Shown here: one piece after another, positions 16,095-23,960 of the stretch
Layout of the letters: every line of letters starts with the position of its first letter
Numbering within the stretch: position 1 is the first letter of the stretch
Position numbers and translations under genes: made by a program
Origin: CAZVCJ01 sp964625745
GTDB lineage: Bacteria > Chloroflexota > Anaerolineae > VGOG01
Assembly (NCBI GenBank): GCA_964625745.1
Contig: CAZVCJ010000029.1
Coordinates: forward strand, 1-33,357
Direction: 5' to 3'
DNA: 33,357 nucleotides
Notes under the pieces: model-generated
Database searches by the model: none
What the model was told of the DNA's origin: nothing
What the model saw: only the letters and a program-made list of their open reading frames with translations

Positions 16095-17042
16095 ATGAAC
16101 GAGCAAAAACGAGGAAGGGCCCGCCTGGTTGGCCCTGTGGTTCTGATCGGCCTGGGGGTCATTTTCTTGCTGAACAGCCTGGGGGTCCTGGCCTGGAGTG
16201 TCTGGGAAGTGATCTTCCGCCTGTGGCCAGTCTTGCTCATAGCCGCGGGCCTGGAGATCATCCTTAGCCGCCTTTCGGTCTGGGGCTCCCTGCTGGCCCT
16301 GGTGCTGACTGGGGCTATCTTGGCGGGCATGCTGTGGATGCTAGGGCCGGACATCAGAACCGGGCAGGTAGTGGCCGGTGAAGAGGTCAGGCAAGCTTTG
16401 GGCGAAGCGAGCCGGGCCGAGGTCATCATCGAACCCGGTGTCGGGTCGCTGCACATCGAGGCACTCCCCGAATCGGCCGAAGCGCGGGAAGTCCTCCTCC
16501 CGTCTTCGGCCCTGGTTGAAGGCGTGGTCGGCGTGGGCAGGGGACAGAGAGTGAAGCGCCATTTCACAGTCGCGGGCAAGACGGCGACCTTCACCCTGCA
16601 AACTGAGGGCGCGACGGGTGGCCCGTTCTTCTGGTGGGGCGATCAGCCGGGCTGGGAGCTGGGGCTTGCTCCCGAAGTCCCCCTGGAGTTGAAGGTTGAT
16701 CTTGGAGCGGGACGGGCCGACATTGACCTGACAGGCCTGACGGTGGACGACCTGGAGGTGAGCATGGGGATCGGCCAGACCACGGTCATCCTGCCCGACG
16801 AGGGTCGCTTCTACGCCAGGATCGAGGGCGCCATTGGCGAGACGGTGGTCGTTATCCCGGCTGGGCTGGCGGCACGCATCCGCGTAGACACCGGCCTCGC
16901 CGTGAGCGACCTGCCGAACGGCTACCAGCAACAGGACGACGTCTACACCTCGCCCGGCTACGCCAGCGCGGATGACCGCGTTGATCTGGAGGTGAGCCAG
17001 GCCATCGGCAAAGTGACGATTCGTCAATCTAGCATACGGTAG
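16095..17042 (+). CDS. LiaF-like membrane protein with 21-residue toast-rack repeats (second copy)
   Basis: The 315-residue protein has the same architecture as the 14275-15324 product. It has a short basic N terminus, about four membrane segments (LVGPVVLIGLGVIFLLNSLG and on), then a soluble beta domain. In that domain the units starting GAGR, GIGQ, AIGE and GLAV follow each other at exactly 21 residues. The ATG is preceded by AAAGGAG. The gene is 20 bp downstream of the polytopic membrane protein. It differs from copy 1 by having GxG instead of GSGP at the turns and a WWGDQPGWELGLAPEVPLEL linker. Function unknown, probably envelope-related. Confidence 0.78.
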   Translation: MNEQKRGRARLVGPVVLIGLGVIFLLNSLGVLAWSVWEVIFRLWPVLLIAAGLEIILSRLSVWGSLLALVLTGAILAGMLWMLGPDIRTGQVVAGEEVRQALGEASRAEVIIEPGVGSLHIEALPESAEAREVLLPSSALVEGVVGVGRGQRVKRHFTVAGKTATFTLQTEGATGGPFFWWGDQPGWELGLAPEVPLELKVDLGAGRADIDLTGLTVDDLEVSMGIGQTTVILPDEGRFYARIEGAIGETVVVIPAGLAARIRVDTGLAVSDLPNGYQQQDDVYTSPGYASADDRVDLEVSQAIGKVTIRQSSIR

Positions 17043-17128
17043 ATGGTAGAAAGAAGCCGAATCCCCCAATCCCAGAACTCCCCATAGTAATTGTCAGGCG
17101 CCTGAGTGCAGACAGGGCGAGAGGATCT

Positions 17129-17821
17129 ATGAACAACATTGACTTGATTGTATTTGACATGGCAGGGACGACCATTGAAGATACCGGGCAAGTCCTGGCT
17201 GCTTTCGTGGCAGCGTTACGGGAGAATGGTATAGCTGTAGGCGAGGGAGAGCTACAGAAATGGCGGGGCGCATCGAAGCGAGATGTCCTACGCATCTTCA
17301 TCGAGCGGCAGTTTGGGAGTGACGCTCCGGGCAATGCAGAGCGGGTTGAGCGCACCTACGCCAGGTTCTGCGAAAAGTTGGAGAGCAACTACATCAATGA
17401 GGGGGTACGCGCCATTGATGGTGTGGAGGCTGTGTTCAGTTGGTTGCATGAGCGGGGGGTCAAGATCGCTTTGACGACGGGCTTCTATCGGAGGGTGACG
17501 GAGCTCATTCTAAATGCTGTGGGCTGGCGGGAGGGGGTAATAGACGCAAGTATATGCAGTGAGGATGTGGCGAGAGGTCGCCCTGCGCCGTTCATGATCT
17601 TTCGGGCGATGGAAACCACAGGCGCGATAGAAGTGAAACGGGTCATGAAAGTCGGGGATACGGCGCTTGATCTCCGGGCGGGGAGAAACGCCGGGGTGGG
17701 CGGTGTAGTAGGGGTATTGTCGGGAAGTCAGGGAATAGAGCAGTTGGGGAGAGTAGAACACACGCACATCCTTTCAAGCGTTGCGGTGTTGCCAGCATTG
17801 CTGGAGAGCGAGTTCGGGTAG
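17129..17821 (+). CDS. Phosphonatase-like HAD hydrolase
   Basis: The 230-residue product is a HAD-superfamily phosphatase. Motif I is FDMAGTT with the nucleophile Asp10; Ala12 replaces the usual second Asp, as in phosphonoacetaldehyde hydrolase and its relatives. A helical cap follows (about 15-95), then motif II LTTGFY, the Lys-region motif GRPAPFMIFRAME and motif III KVGDTALDLRAGRNAGV. DxAGTT together with the GRPAP loop points to the phosphonatase-like subfamily rather than beta-phosphoglucomutase. No phosphonate transport or aminotransferase gene is near, so the substrate is open. The gene has lower GC character than the genes before it, and a truncated attC-like half site follows its stop. 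Confidence 0.85.
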   Translation: MNNIDLIVFDMAGTTIEDTGQVLAAFVAALRENGIAVGEGELQKWRGASKRDVLRIFIERQFGSDAPGNAERVERTYARFCEKLESNYINEGVRAIDGVEAVFSWLHERGVKIALTTGFYRRVTELILNAVGWREGVIDASICSEDVARGRPAPFMIFRAMETTGAIEVKRVMKVGDTALDLRAGRNAGVGGVVGVLSGSQGIEQLGRVEHTHILSSVAVLPALLESEFG

Positions 17822-17830
17822 GTTCGGCGA

Positions 17831-17858
17831 CTAACCAACGCATGAAGCCGACACGTTA
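17831..17858 (+). other. Possible truncated attC left half
   Basis: CTAACCAACGCATGAAGCCGAC followed by ACGTTAA resembles the left arm of an attC site (TAAC core plus GAAGCCGAC arm), but no matching right arm with GTTAGGC is present. Weak; reported because a better attC-like site closes the next gene block at 21077. Confidence 0.25.
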
Positions 17859-17928
17859 ATCGAGTATCCGCTTGTTGCCAGTCTGGGTTATGTGTCGTGT
17901 CTTGGATAGTTGGGTGCGCTGTTTCTGA

Positions 17929-18105
17929 TCCTTTCTGCCGCACGACTGGTGGCGCGCGCTGGCCATCACTTCGTCGGCGGTTTCTCTGGTGCTGAGCGTG
18001 CTCTTCTGGAACGTCACCCTCATCGTGGGGCCAGTGGCCGCCGTTGGCATCATTGTGGCGCTGGGCTTCGTCCACTGGCCAACGGAAGCCGCCCTGGGCT
18101 ACTAG
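17929..18105 (+). pseudogene. C-terminal remnant of a small membrane protein
   Basis: An open stretch from the stop at 17926-17928 to TAG at 18103-18105 encodes a coherent membrane-protein end (LPHDWWRALAI, then VSLVLSVLFWN, then VAAVGIIVALGFVHWP and ALGY). There is no start codon with a ribosome-binding site, and upstream sequence has stops in frame. I read it as the 3' part of a lost gene. The rest of the 600-bp space 17822-18421 holds only a GC-rich hairpin and the R-M promoter. Confidence 0.55.
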
Positions 18106-18219
18106 AGGCAGGCGGACCTGTCAGATTAGTTTAGAGGAAGAAAAGAACACGCCCAAGGAAAAGTCGTCATTACGTTGTAGAGTGGTACACTCGGCAAAGG
18201 AACAGGTTTGCCCAGAGCG

Positions 18220-18273
18220 CCGCCCCGCATCCTTCGCCCACCGGCACCGGTCGAGGTGAAGAAAGCGGGGCGG
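18220..18273. terminator. GC-rich hairpin in front of the R-M promoter
   Basis: CCGCCCCGC (18220-18228) pairs perfectly with GCGGGGCGG (18265-18273), with a 36-nt loop that contains the smaller palindrome ACCGGcACCGGT. TTTGCGTTT follows on the plus strand. It may end upstream transcription or insulate the restriction genes. Confidence 0.4.
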
Positions 18274-18274
18274 T

Positions 18275-18303
18275 TTGCGTTTCCTCGCTGGACATAGTAT
18301 AAT
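18275..18303 (+). promoter_or_regulatory. Predicted promoter of the R-M operon
   Basis: TTGCGT (18275-18280) and a perfect TATAAT (18298-18303) are 17 bp apart. The leader to the endonuclease start is about 118 bp, with no other gene between. Confidence 0.65.
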
Positions 18304-18421
18304 GGGTCTACCTACTCGGGGTTTTGTATCAGTTAGCACGAATCTCCAAATGCTTCAAGCGTGTTATGCGGGAAAATTGAAGCTAGAAAATTCTCAAGCG
18401 ATCAAATGAATGGGAGGAAGA

Positions 18422-19381
18422 ATGGCGGTCAACTTGGACAAACCACATCTGTGGAAGACAGACATTGCCCAGTCAGTGGACATGTTCAACGACTGGTTCA
18501 TGAAGTTTGCCCCGAAGGCATTTCGAGAGACGCGGGTTCAGACAACCAAGGACGTTGAAGCCACACTCAAGACAACGGACAACCTAACAAGTATTGGACC
18601 GTCGGTCTTGCGGGAGCATCCTGAGGCTCTTCCGACGCTCCGTATGTCAACGTGCCCACCACTTGCAGTTGATCGGCTCATTGGTCTTGCCGGGGTACCT
18701 AGCAGCATAGTCAAGAGAATGGAGAAGAAAAAGATGCTACCTGTACGGCTCAAGGGTCCAGCCCTCGATGCCGAACTCAGCAAGATCGGGGAGATCATCA
18801 AGCGCATGGCGGACCCCGATATTTTTGTGTGGCTCAACCGGGACGAACTCCCAAGCGAGATTGAAATACACCGGGCGGCCACCATCGTTGCGGATCGCCT
18901 ATGTGGCTCTGTGGCAGATCCCATCATCCGCAATGCCCAGGAGAAGCGGCAGTTGGCCGCGATCAAGGCTTGGCTTGAGGCACGGCAGTACCAGCATTTG
19001 CCTCCTGGAGATGGCACTAAGTTCGACGCGATGCATCCTGGCACCTTTAGCTTTCGCATGAACGTACCAGTGACACTCGAAGGAGGAAATCGAGTCAACA
19101 TTCCCATTGATGCTGTTATCATGCCGAAATTGGCCGTGCCAGGTGATCTCCCGATCTTCTTCGAGGCCAAGTCAGCAGGCGACTTCACGAATGTGAACAA
19201 GAGGCGTAAGGAAGAAGCGGCTAAAATGGCCCAGTTGCGCAATACATACGGGAACGCGGTGCGTTTCAACCTTCTGTTGTGCGGCTATTTCAATAGCGGA
19301 TACCTTGGCTATGAAGCCGCCGAAGGTATTGACTGGGTGTGGGAACACCGGATTGACGATCTAGTCAAGTTCGGCTTATGA
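18422..19381 (+). CDS. XamI-like type II restriction endonuclease
   Basis: The 319-residue product resembles the XamI restriction endonuclease family (RE_XamI; XamI cuts at GTCGAC). The start AVNLDKPHLWKTDIAQSVDMFNDWFMKFAP is typical as I recall the family. A PD-(D/E)xK-type core lies at IPIDAVIMPK...LPIFFEAKSAGD (Asp about 230, Glu about 248, Lys about 250), and a Lys/Arg-rich helix follows (NKRRKEEAAKM). ATG at 18422 is chosen because GGAGG lies 5 bases upstream; ATG 18410 lacks a ribosome-binding site. One base separates its stop from the start of the adenine methylase, a compact R-M operon. Both catalytic residues are present, so it is probably active. Specificity is inferred from family only. 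Confidence 0.82.
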   Translation: MAVNLDKPHLWKTDIAQSVDMFNDWFMKFAPKAFRETRVQTTKDVEATLKTTDNLTSIGPSVLREHPEALPTLRMSTCPPLAVDRLIGLAGVPSSIVKRMEKKKMLPVRLKGPALDAELSKIGEIIKRMADPDIFVWLNRDELPSEIEIHRAATIVADRLCGSVADPIIRNAQEKRQLAAIKAWLEARQYQHLPPGDGTKFDAMHPGTFSFRMNVPVTLEGGNRVNIPIDAVIMPKLAVPGDLPIFFEAKSAGDFTNVNKRRKEEAAKMAQLRNTYGNAVRFNLLLCGYFNSGYLGYEAAEGIDWVWEHRIDDLVKFGL

Positions 19382-19382
19382 A

Positions 19383-20975
19383 ATGATGCGATATCTGAAG
19401 CAAGAACAGGAGAAGGAAAGACTGTCGCTGCAGGCTCGGTTGGATGCCAAGAAGAGCCAGGCGGAACGCAACCATCTGGGCCAGTTTGCTACTCCTGTGG
19501 CTCTTGCCCGGGATATCTTGCGATTCGGTGTGGACTTACTGGGCAACGAACGGCCTATTCGCTTCTTGGATCCGGCAATAGGAACTGGCTCGTTTTTCTC
19601 GGCTCTTCTCCACACAGTTCCAGCGGCGCGGATTGAGGCCGCAAAGGGATATGAACTGGATGCCTATTATGCAGAGCCTACCCGCGAGATATGGAGGGAG
19701 ACACAGCTTGACTTGGCACTGGCGGACTTCACTCAAGCCTCACCCCCAGCCACGGAAGGGGAACGCTTTAACCTGTTGATCTGCAATCCCCCCTATGTAC
19801 GTCATCATCACATCGTAAACGGTGAGAAAACGCGGTTACAGGATGCCACCGAAGTGACCTTTGGGGTCCGTATCTCGGGGTTGGCGGGCCTGTACTGCTA
19901 CTTTCTTGGGCTATCTCATGCTTGGATGCAGCGAGGCGGGATCGCAGGTTGGTTGATTCCTAGCGAGTTTATGGACGTGAACTATGGGGCAGCGGTCAAG
20001 CGATACCTGCTGGACAGGGTGACGCTCCTCTGTATCCATCGGTTCGATCCGAATGACGTACAGTTTGACGACGCGCAGGTGTCGTCGGCTGTTGTGTGGT
20101 TCCGCAACTATCCTCCTCCTGCTGAACACGCGGTTGAGTTCACGTTTGGTGGATCGCTGCACCAGCCGAAGCTAACCCGCACCGTTTCCGTTGCCGATCT
20201 CCGCGAGGAGAAAAAATGGACTCGGTTCCCCACATCGGATGTGCGGAACGGGGTCGTTCATTATCGGCTGTCGGACCTATTCACGATCAAGCGGGGTATT
20301 GCTACTGGGAACAACAAGTTCTTCATCCTCACACGTGAGCAAATAGAGGTACACAGCTTGCCACTCGAAGTCTTTCGCCCGATTCTGCCAAGCCCGCGCT
20401 ATGTGCCCGTTGATGAAGTTGAGGCTGATCATGACGGAGTTCCGTTGCTGGACCGGCGATTGTTCCTTTTGGATTGTCGCTTATCCGAGACTGAGGTCAA
20501 GAAGCGGTATCCAAAGCTCTGGATATACCTTGAAACAGGCAAGGGGACTGTGTCGGAACGCTACCTATGCCGTTCCCGCAAGGTGTGGTATTTCCAAGAA
20601 AAGCGTGAACCCGCACCCATCCTCTGTACTTACCTGGGACGCAGCAATTCAAAGAGTAGACGGCCTTTCCGCTTCATTTTGAATCACTCGAAGGCCATCG
20701 CTGCGAATGTTTACTTGCTTTTGTATCCAAAGCCGGTCTTGGCGCGTGCCATTGCTCGGGATTGCACCTTACTGCGGCGTGTGTGGGAGGTCCTCAACGG
20801 CCTGTGCCCGGATAGTCTGCTCGGAGAAGGCCGCGTGTATGGCGGGGGGCTCTGCAAGCTCGAACCCAAGGAGCTTGAAAATGTTGACGCCGCCGCCGTT
20901 GCGGAAATGATTCCCGAGCTTGGACACCGAGCACACGTACAGCAGATGGAGCTTTTTCGTGCAACGGAGCGCTGA
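19383..20975 (+). CDS. N6-adenine DNA methyltransferase of the XamI-like R-M system
   Basis: The 530-residue modification enzyme protects host DNA against the adjacent endonuclease. The order is a helical N terminus with HLGQFATPVALARDIL (typical of Eco57I/TaqI-like gamma methylases), the SAM-binding motif I FLDPAIGTGSFF (about 61-72), catalytic motif IV NPPY (about 135-138), the conserved AGWLIPSEFMDVNYG, and a C-terminal target-recognition region starting about LSDLFTIKRGIATGNNKFF. The ATGATG start comes 1 bp after the endonuclease stop. The NPPY form indicates adenine N6 methylation. No specificity subunit or controller protein is present, in agreement with a simple type II system. Sixteen bases after its stop begins an attC-like site. 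Confidence 0.9.
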   Translation: MMRYLKQEQEKERLSLQARLDAKKSQAERNHLGQFATPVALARDILRFGVDLLGNERPIRFLDPAIGTGSFFSALLHTVPAARIEAAKGYELDAYYAEPTREIWRETQLDLALADFTQASPPATEGERFNLLICNPPYVRHHHIVNGEKTRLQDATEVTFGVRISGLAGLYCYFLGLSHAWMQRGGIAGWLIPSEFMDVNYGAAVKRYLLDRVTLLCIHRFDPNDVQFDDAQVSSAVVWFRNYPPPAEHAVEFTFGGSLHQPKLTRTVSVADLREEKKWTRFPTSDVRNGVVHYRLSDLFTIKRGIATGNNKFFILTREQIEVHSLPLEVFRPILPSPRYVPVDEVEADHDGVPLLDRRLFLLDCRLSETEVKKRYPKLWIYLETGKGTVSERYLCRSRKVWYFQEKREPAPILCTYLGRSNSKSRRPFRFILNHSKAIAANVYLLLYPKPVLARAIARDCTLLRRVWEVLNGLCPDSLLGEGRVYGGGLCKLEPKELENVDAAAVAEMIPELGHRAHVQQMELFRATER

Positions 20976-20990
20976 GTCCACAAAATCTTC

Positions 20991-21077
20991 GCCTGCTAAC
21001 GTGCGCTGGAAGCAACCACCTGCGGCGGTATTGGTTGGTGATGGTTCTACGGGCGGCGGCTCAGCTAAACGTTAGGC
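20991..21077 (+). other. attC-like integron recombination site behind the R-M genes
   Basis: The right end ACGTTAGGC fits the GTTRRRY core (GTTAGGC at 21071-21077). The left end GCTAACGTGCGCTGGAAGC is its imperfect complement: CTAACGT pairs with ACGTTAG, and GCTG-GAAGC with GCTCAGC, leaving an unpaired base as in folded attC sites. The whole is about 87 bp, in the usual attC size range, and lies directly after the last gene of the unit as in gene cassettes. No integron integrase is visible. Confidence 0.5.
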
Positions 21078-21092
21078 CAGCAAGGAGTGAAC

Positions 21093-21938
21093 ATGCGATT
21101 CTCCAAATATCATGCCCTTGGGAACGATTATCTGGTTCTGAGCCCTGATGAAGTCAAGGGCACGTTAACGCCTGCTCAAATTCGCTTGATTTGTGACCGC
21201 CATTATGGCGTGGGGTCTGATGGGATACTCCTTGGACCTCTTGAAGCCCCGGAGTGTGATTTTGGTTTGCGGCTTTTCAACCCCGATGGCAGCGAGTTTG
21301 AGAAGAGTGGCAACGGTCTACGCATTTTCTCTCGGTATCTCTGGGACAGAGGCCAGGTACACGAAGAACCCTTCACGATCATGACGCCTGGAGGAAAGGT
21401 CACAGCGCAAGTTCACGAGGGAGGCAGGAGCGTCACTGTTGAGATGGGTCAAGTGAGCTTCGACAGCCGTCGAATCCCCGTCACCGGGCCACGGAGAGAA
21501 GTCATCAATGAGACCATGATAGTTGGAGGGGAGGAACTACAGTACTGTGCGGCGACGATTGGGAATCCGCACTGTGTGGTACTCCGAGATGAGGTGAGGG
21601 CAGAAGAAGCACAACGATTAGGGCCGTTGATAGAGAATGAGGTGCGTTTTCCCAGGCGGACGAACGTGCAATTCATGAGAGTGCTGGATCGCTCAAACAT
21701 TCAAATTGAGATATGGGAGCGTGGGGCAGGATACACACTGGCATCGGGGAGCAGCAGCAGTGCGGCGGCAGCCGTGGCGCATAAGTTGGGGTTGTGTGAC
21801 TCGCGGATAGCTGTCAGAATGCCTGGGGGGATCATTGACATCTCGATCTCAGAAGACTGGTCCATCACCATGACAGGAGCGGTGACGAAAGTGTGTGAGG
21901 GGAACATTTCCGATGAGATGTTCAGTGAGGCTGTCTGA
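21093..21938 (+). CDS. DapF-fold protein with both catalytic Cys replaced by Ser
   Basis: The 281-residue product matches diaminopimelate epimerase over its length: KYHALGNDYLVL at the start, HYGVGSDGIL, FNPDGSEFEKSGNGLR, TIGNPHCVV, PRRTNVQF and ERGAGYTLASGSSSSAAAA. In DapF the two proton-shuttling residues are Cys in (M/Q)CGNGxR and ACG(S/T)GACA. Here the positions hold Ser72 and Ser218. Substrate-binding parts (Asn of NPDGSE, ERGAGxT) are kept. I therefore do not call it DapF. It could be a different isomerase, since PhzF shares the fold without the Cys pair, or a very slow epimerase. ATG 21093 has AAGGAG 5 bp upstream; GTG 21087 overlaps that box. It starts 15 bp after the attC-like site. 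Confidence 0.85.
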   Translation: MRFSKYHALGNDYLVLSPDEVKGTLTPAQIRLICDRHYGVGSDGILLGPLEAPECDFGLRLFNPDGSEFEKSGNGLRIFSRYLWDRGQVHEEPFTIMTPGGKVTAQVHEGGRSVTVEMGQVSFDSRRIPVTGPRREVINETMIVGGEELQYCAATIGNPHCVVLRDEVRAEEAQRLGPLIENEVRFPRRTNVQFMRVLDRSNIQIEIWERGAGYTLASGSSSSAAAAVAHKLGLCDSRIAVRMPGGIIDISISEDWSITMTGAVTKVCEGNISDEMFSEAV

Positions 21939-21995
21939 TTGGCTACTGTAGTGGTAGAATGGTAGCATCCACACCCTACTGTAGGGAGGCAAATA

Positions 21996-23093
21996 ATGAC
22001 CCAAAAAACTGTTGGCTACGTGGAACTGGAATGGACGTGTACATATTGCGGCACGAGGAACCCCGGCACTGAAAAGAAATGCTCTGGCTGCGGGGCGATG
22101 ATGGGTGAACAGGATCAGTTCGAGGCGCCTGTGCAACAAGAGCTGATCACTGACGAGGCAAAGCTGGCCAGAGCCAAACGCGGCCTGCCCGACATTCACT
22201 GCCCTTATTGCGGCACGCGCAACGTGGCTGGATCCGAAAAGTGCAAGCACTGTGGCGGGGACCTGACCGGGGCCGTGGAGCGCGAAAAGGGGCGCGTGGT
22301 GGGTGCATACCGGGCCGGGCCTGTGGCTGACGTGCCGTGCCCCTACTGCGGCACACCGAACCCCGCCAACGCGGTCAAATGCAAGAAGTGCGGTGGCACT
22401 CTTCAGAAGCCGGTCGAGGAGACCCCGGCTGCTGAACCGGCTGCTGCCCCCAAGCCTCGCTCTCGTTTTGCTGGCCTAGCCTTTGGAGCGGTCGCCTTAT
22501 TGTGCATCGTCGCCGCGGCAATCTTTTTCATCCTGAGCCAGCGCACGACGGATACGCCTGCCGTCGTCCAGTCGGTGATGTGGGAGCGCAGCATTGAGAT
22601 CATGGAGGAGCGCCCCGTAACGCACGAAGACTGGGAGGATCAGATCCCGGCCGACGCCCTGGTAGGCTCGTGCACCAAAGAGTTCCGCCGCACGCAATCG
22701 GAGCCAGCGCCCGGTGCGGAGGAAGTGTGCGGCACGCCGTACACCATAGACCAGGGTGACGGCACCGGCAAGGTGGTGCAAGACTGCGAATATAGAATCT
22801 ACGACAACAAGTGCAAGTATACGGTCAACGAATGGACAGTCGTGGATAGAGTGGTAGCACAAGGCAATGATCTCAACCCCCGATGGCCCAACGTGTCTTT
22901 GTGGTCAGACCAGCGTGAAGGGACCCAGGCAGAGGAATACGTGGTGACGTTCAGGGCCGATGACAGCAACGAGACCTATACATACCACGTGGGCTCTGCC
23001 GACGAGTTTTCGAGATTCGACGTGGGCAGTTATTGGACGCTCAAGGTCAATACGTTCGGAGATGTCACTGGCGCTGAGCCAGTCAGAAGGTAA
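21996..23093 (+). CDS. Membrane-anchored protein with three zinc ribbons
   Basis: The 365-residue product has three cytoplasmic zinc ribbons of the form CxxCGTxN...CxxCG: CTYCGTRNPGTEKKCSGCG (about 15-33), CPYCGTRNVAGSEKCKHCG (about 69-87) and CPYCGTPNPANAVKCKKCG (about 113-131). A Pro/Ala-rich linker, one membrane segment (AFGAVALLCIVAAAIFFILS) and an outer domain of about 170 residues with four Cys follow. In the outer domain the Cys in GSCTKEF, EVCGTPY, QDCEYRI and DNKCKYT are likely disulfide-bonded. The first ribbon is RanBP2-like. This type is common in Chloroflexi, but its role is not known to me. The ATG is preceded by GGGAGG. Confidence 0.8.
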   Translation: MTQKTVGYVELEWTCTYCGTRNPGTEKKCSGCGAMMGEQDQFEAPVQQELITDEAKLARAKRGLPDIHCPYCGTRNVAGSEKCKHCGGDLTGAVEREKGRVVGAYRAGPVADVPCPYCGTPNPANAVKCKKCGGTLQKPVEETPAAEPAAAPKPRSRFAGLAFGAVALLCIVAAAIFFILSQRTTDTPAVVQSVMWERSIEIMEERPVTHEDWEDQIPADALVGSCTKEFRRTQSEPAPGAEEVCGTPYTIDQGDGTGKVVQDCEYRIYDNKCKYTVNEWTVVDRVVAQGNDLNPRWPNVSLWSDQREGTQAEEYVVTFRADDSNETYTYHVGSADEFSRFDVGSYWTLKVNTFGDVTGAEPVRR

Positions 23094-23179
23094 CGAGGTG
23101 ATGGCGTGTTTGACGAGTGGGGGAATTGCCTCCCTGGTAATGACACAGACGAGCAGCCCGCCGTGACTTGGGGGGAACG

Positions 23180-23815
23180 ATGATGAAGAGGAGATTGCCT
23201 GTCCCCCTCCAGGTGATCGCCGGGGCGCTATCCGACTGGTGGGACGACTGGGTCAACATGGCACTAATCAGTCTGGTCTGGCTGCTGTGCTGGGTGACCA
23301 TCGTGCTCGGTCCGCCAGCCACCTTCGGCCTCTACTACGTCACCAATCACTTGGCCCACGGGCGGAGCCTGGGCCTGAGGGGACTTCTGGAGGGCGGACG
23401 ACGGTATTTCCTCGAGAGCTGGCTGTGGATGCTGCTCAACCTGGTAGTGGCGGTGGTGTTAGCGGTCAACGTCTGGTTCTACGGACAGTTGGATGCGGAC
23501 TGGGCGAGGATCGTGCAGGCTTTTCCCCTGTTCCTGAGCCTGGCCTGGCTGGTCGTCCAGTTCTACGCCCTGCCCTACTTGATGGAGCAAAAAGAGGAGT
23601 CCCTGAAGCTGGCACTGCGCAACGGGCTGTTCACCTTCCTGGCCGCTCCCGGCTACACTGCAGTAGTGGCTGGCCTGGCCGCCCTGATCGCAGTACTCAG
23701 TGTTTGGCTGGTCGCACCTGTATTCCTGGGCGGGCCATGCCTGATCGCCACCCTGGGCAACCGCGCCGTGCGGGAGCGGCTGGAAACGTACCGCGCGCGG
23801 GAGAGGAAAGATTAG
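23180..23815 (+). CDS. DUF624/YesL-like membrane protein
   Basis: The 211-residue product has about five or six membrane segments (NMALISLVWLLCWVTIVLGPPATFGLYYV, LWMLLNLVVAVVLAVNVWFYG, LFLSLAWLVVQFYALPYLM, TFLAAPGYTAVVAGLAALIAVLSVWLV). The early pattern D-W-W..N...SL.W..C...I..GPP...GLYYV is characteristic of the YesL/DUF624 family. The start ATG at 23180 follows GGGGGGA; an upstream TTG at 23168 is inside that box. DUF624 proteins are often near carbohydrate transporters, but none is here. Function unknown. Confidence 0.75.
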   Translation: MMKRRLPVPLQVIAGALSDWWDDWVNMALISLVWLLCWVTIVLGPPATFGLYYVTNHLAHGRSLGLRGLLEGGRRYFLESWLWMLLNLVVAVVLAVNVWFYGQLDADWARIVQAFPLFLSLAWLVVQFYALPYLMEQKEESLKLALRNGLFTFLAAPGYTAVVAGLAALIAVLSVWLVAPVFLGGPCLIATLGNRAVRERLETYRARERKD

Positions 23816-23823
23816 GAGGATGT

Positions 23824-23856
23824 AGACCTGACAGGTTTGGCAAACCTGTCAGGTCT
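23824..23856. repeat. 33-bp near-perfect palindrome (dispersed hairpin or terminator)
   Basis: AGACCTGACAGGTTTG (23824-23839) is exactly complementary to CAAACCTGTCAGGTCT (23841-23856) with a single G between. It sits 8 bp after the DUF624 stop. A half copy, GACCTGTCAG, occurs at about 18114-18123. No T-run follows, so it is more likely a dispersed palindromic repeat that also caps the mRNA than a classical terminator. Confidence 0.75.
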
Positions 23857-23960
23857 GGGCGCAACGAGGGAGACATTGTCATTAGACGCCTGCCATGTGG
23901 CACAAAGACAGTTAGGCGCGCAGAGTTTAGCTAATCACACTTCAGAAGGGAGACAATACC

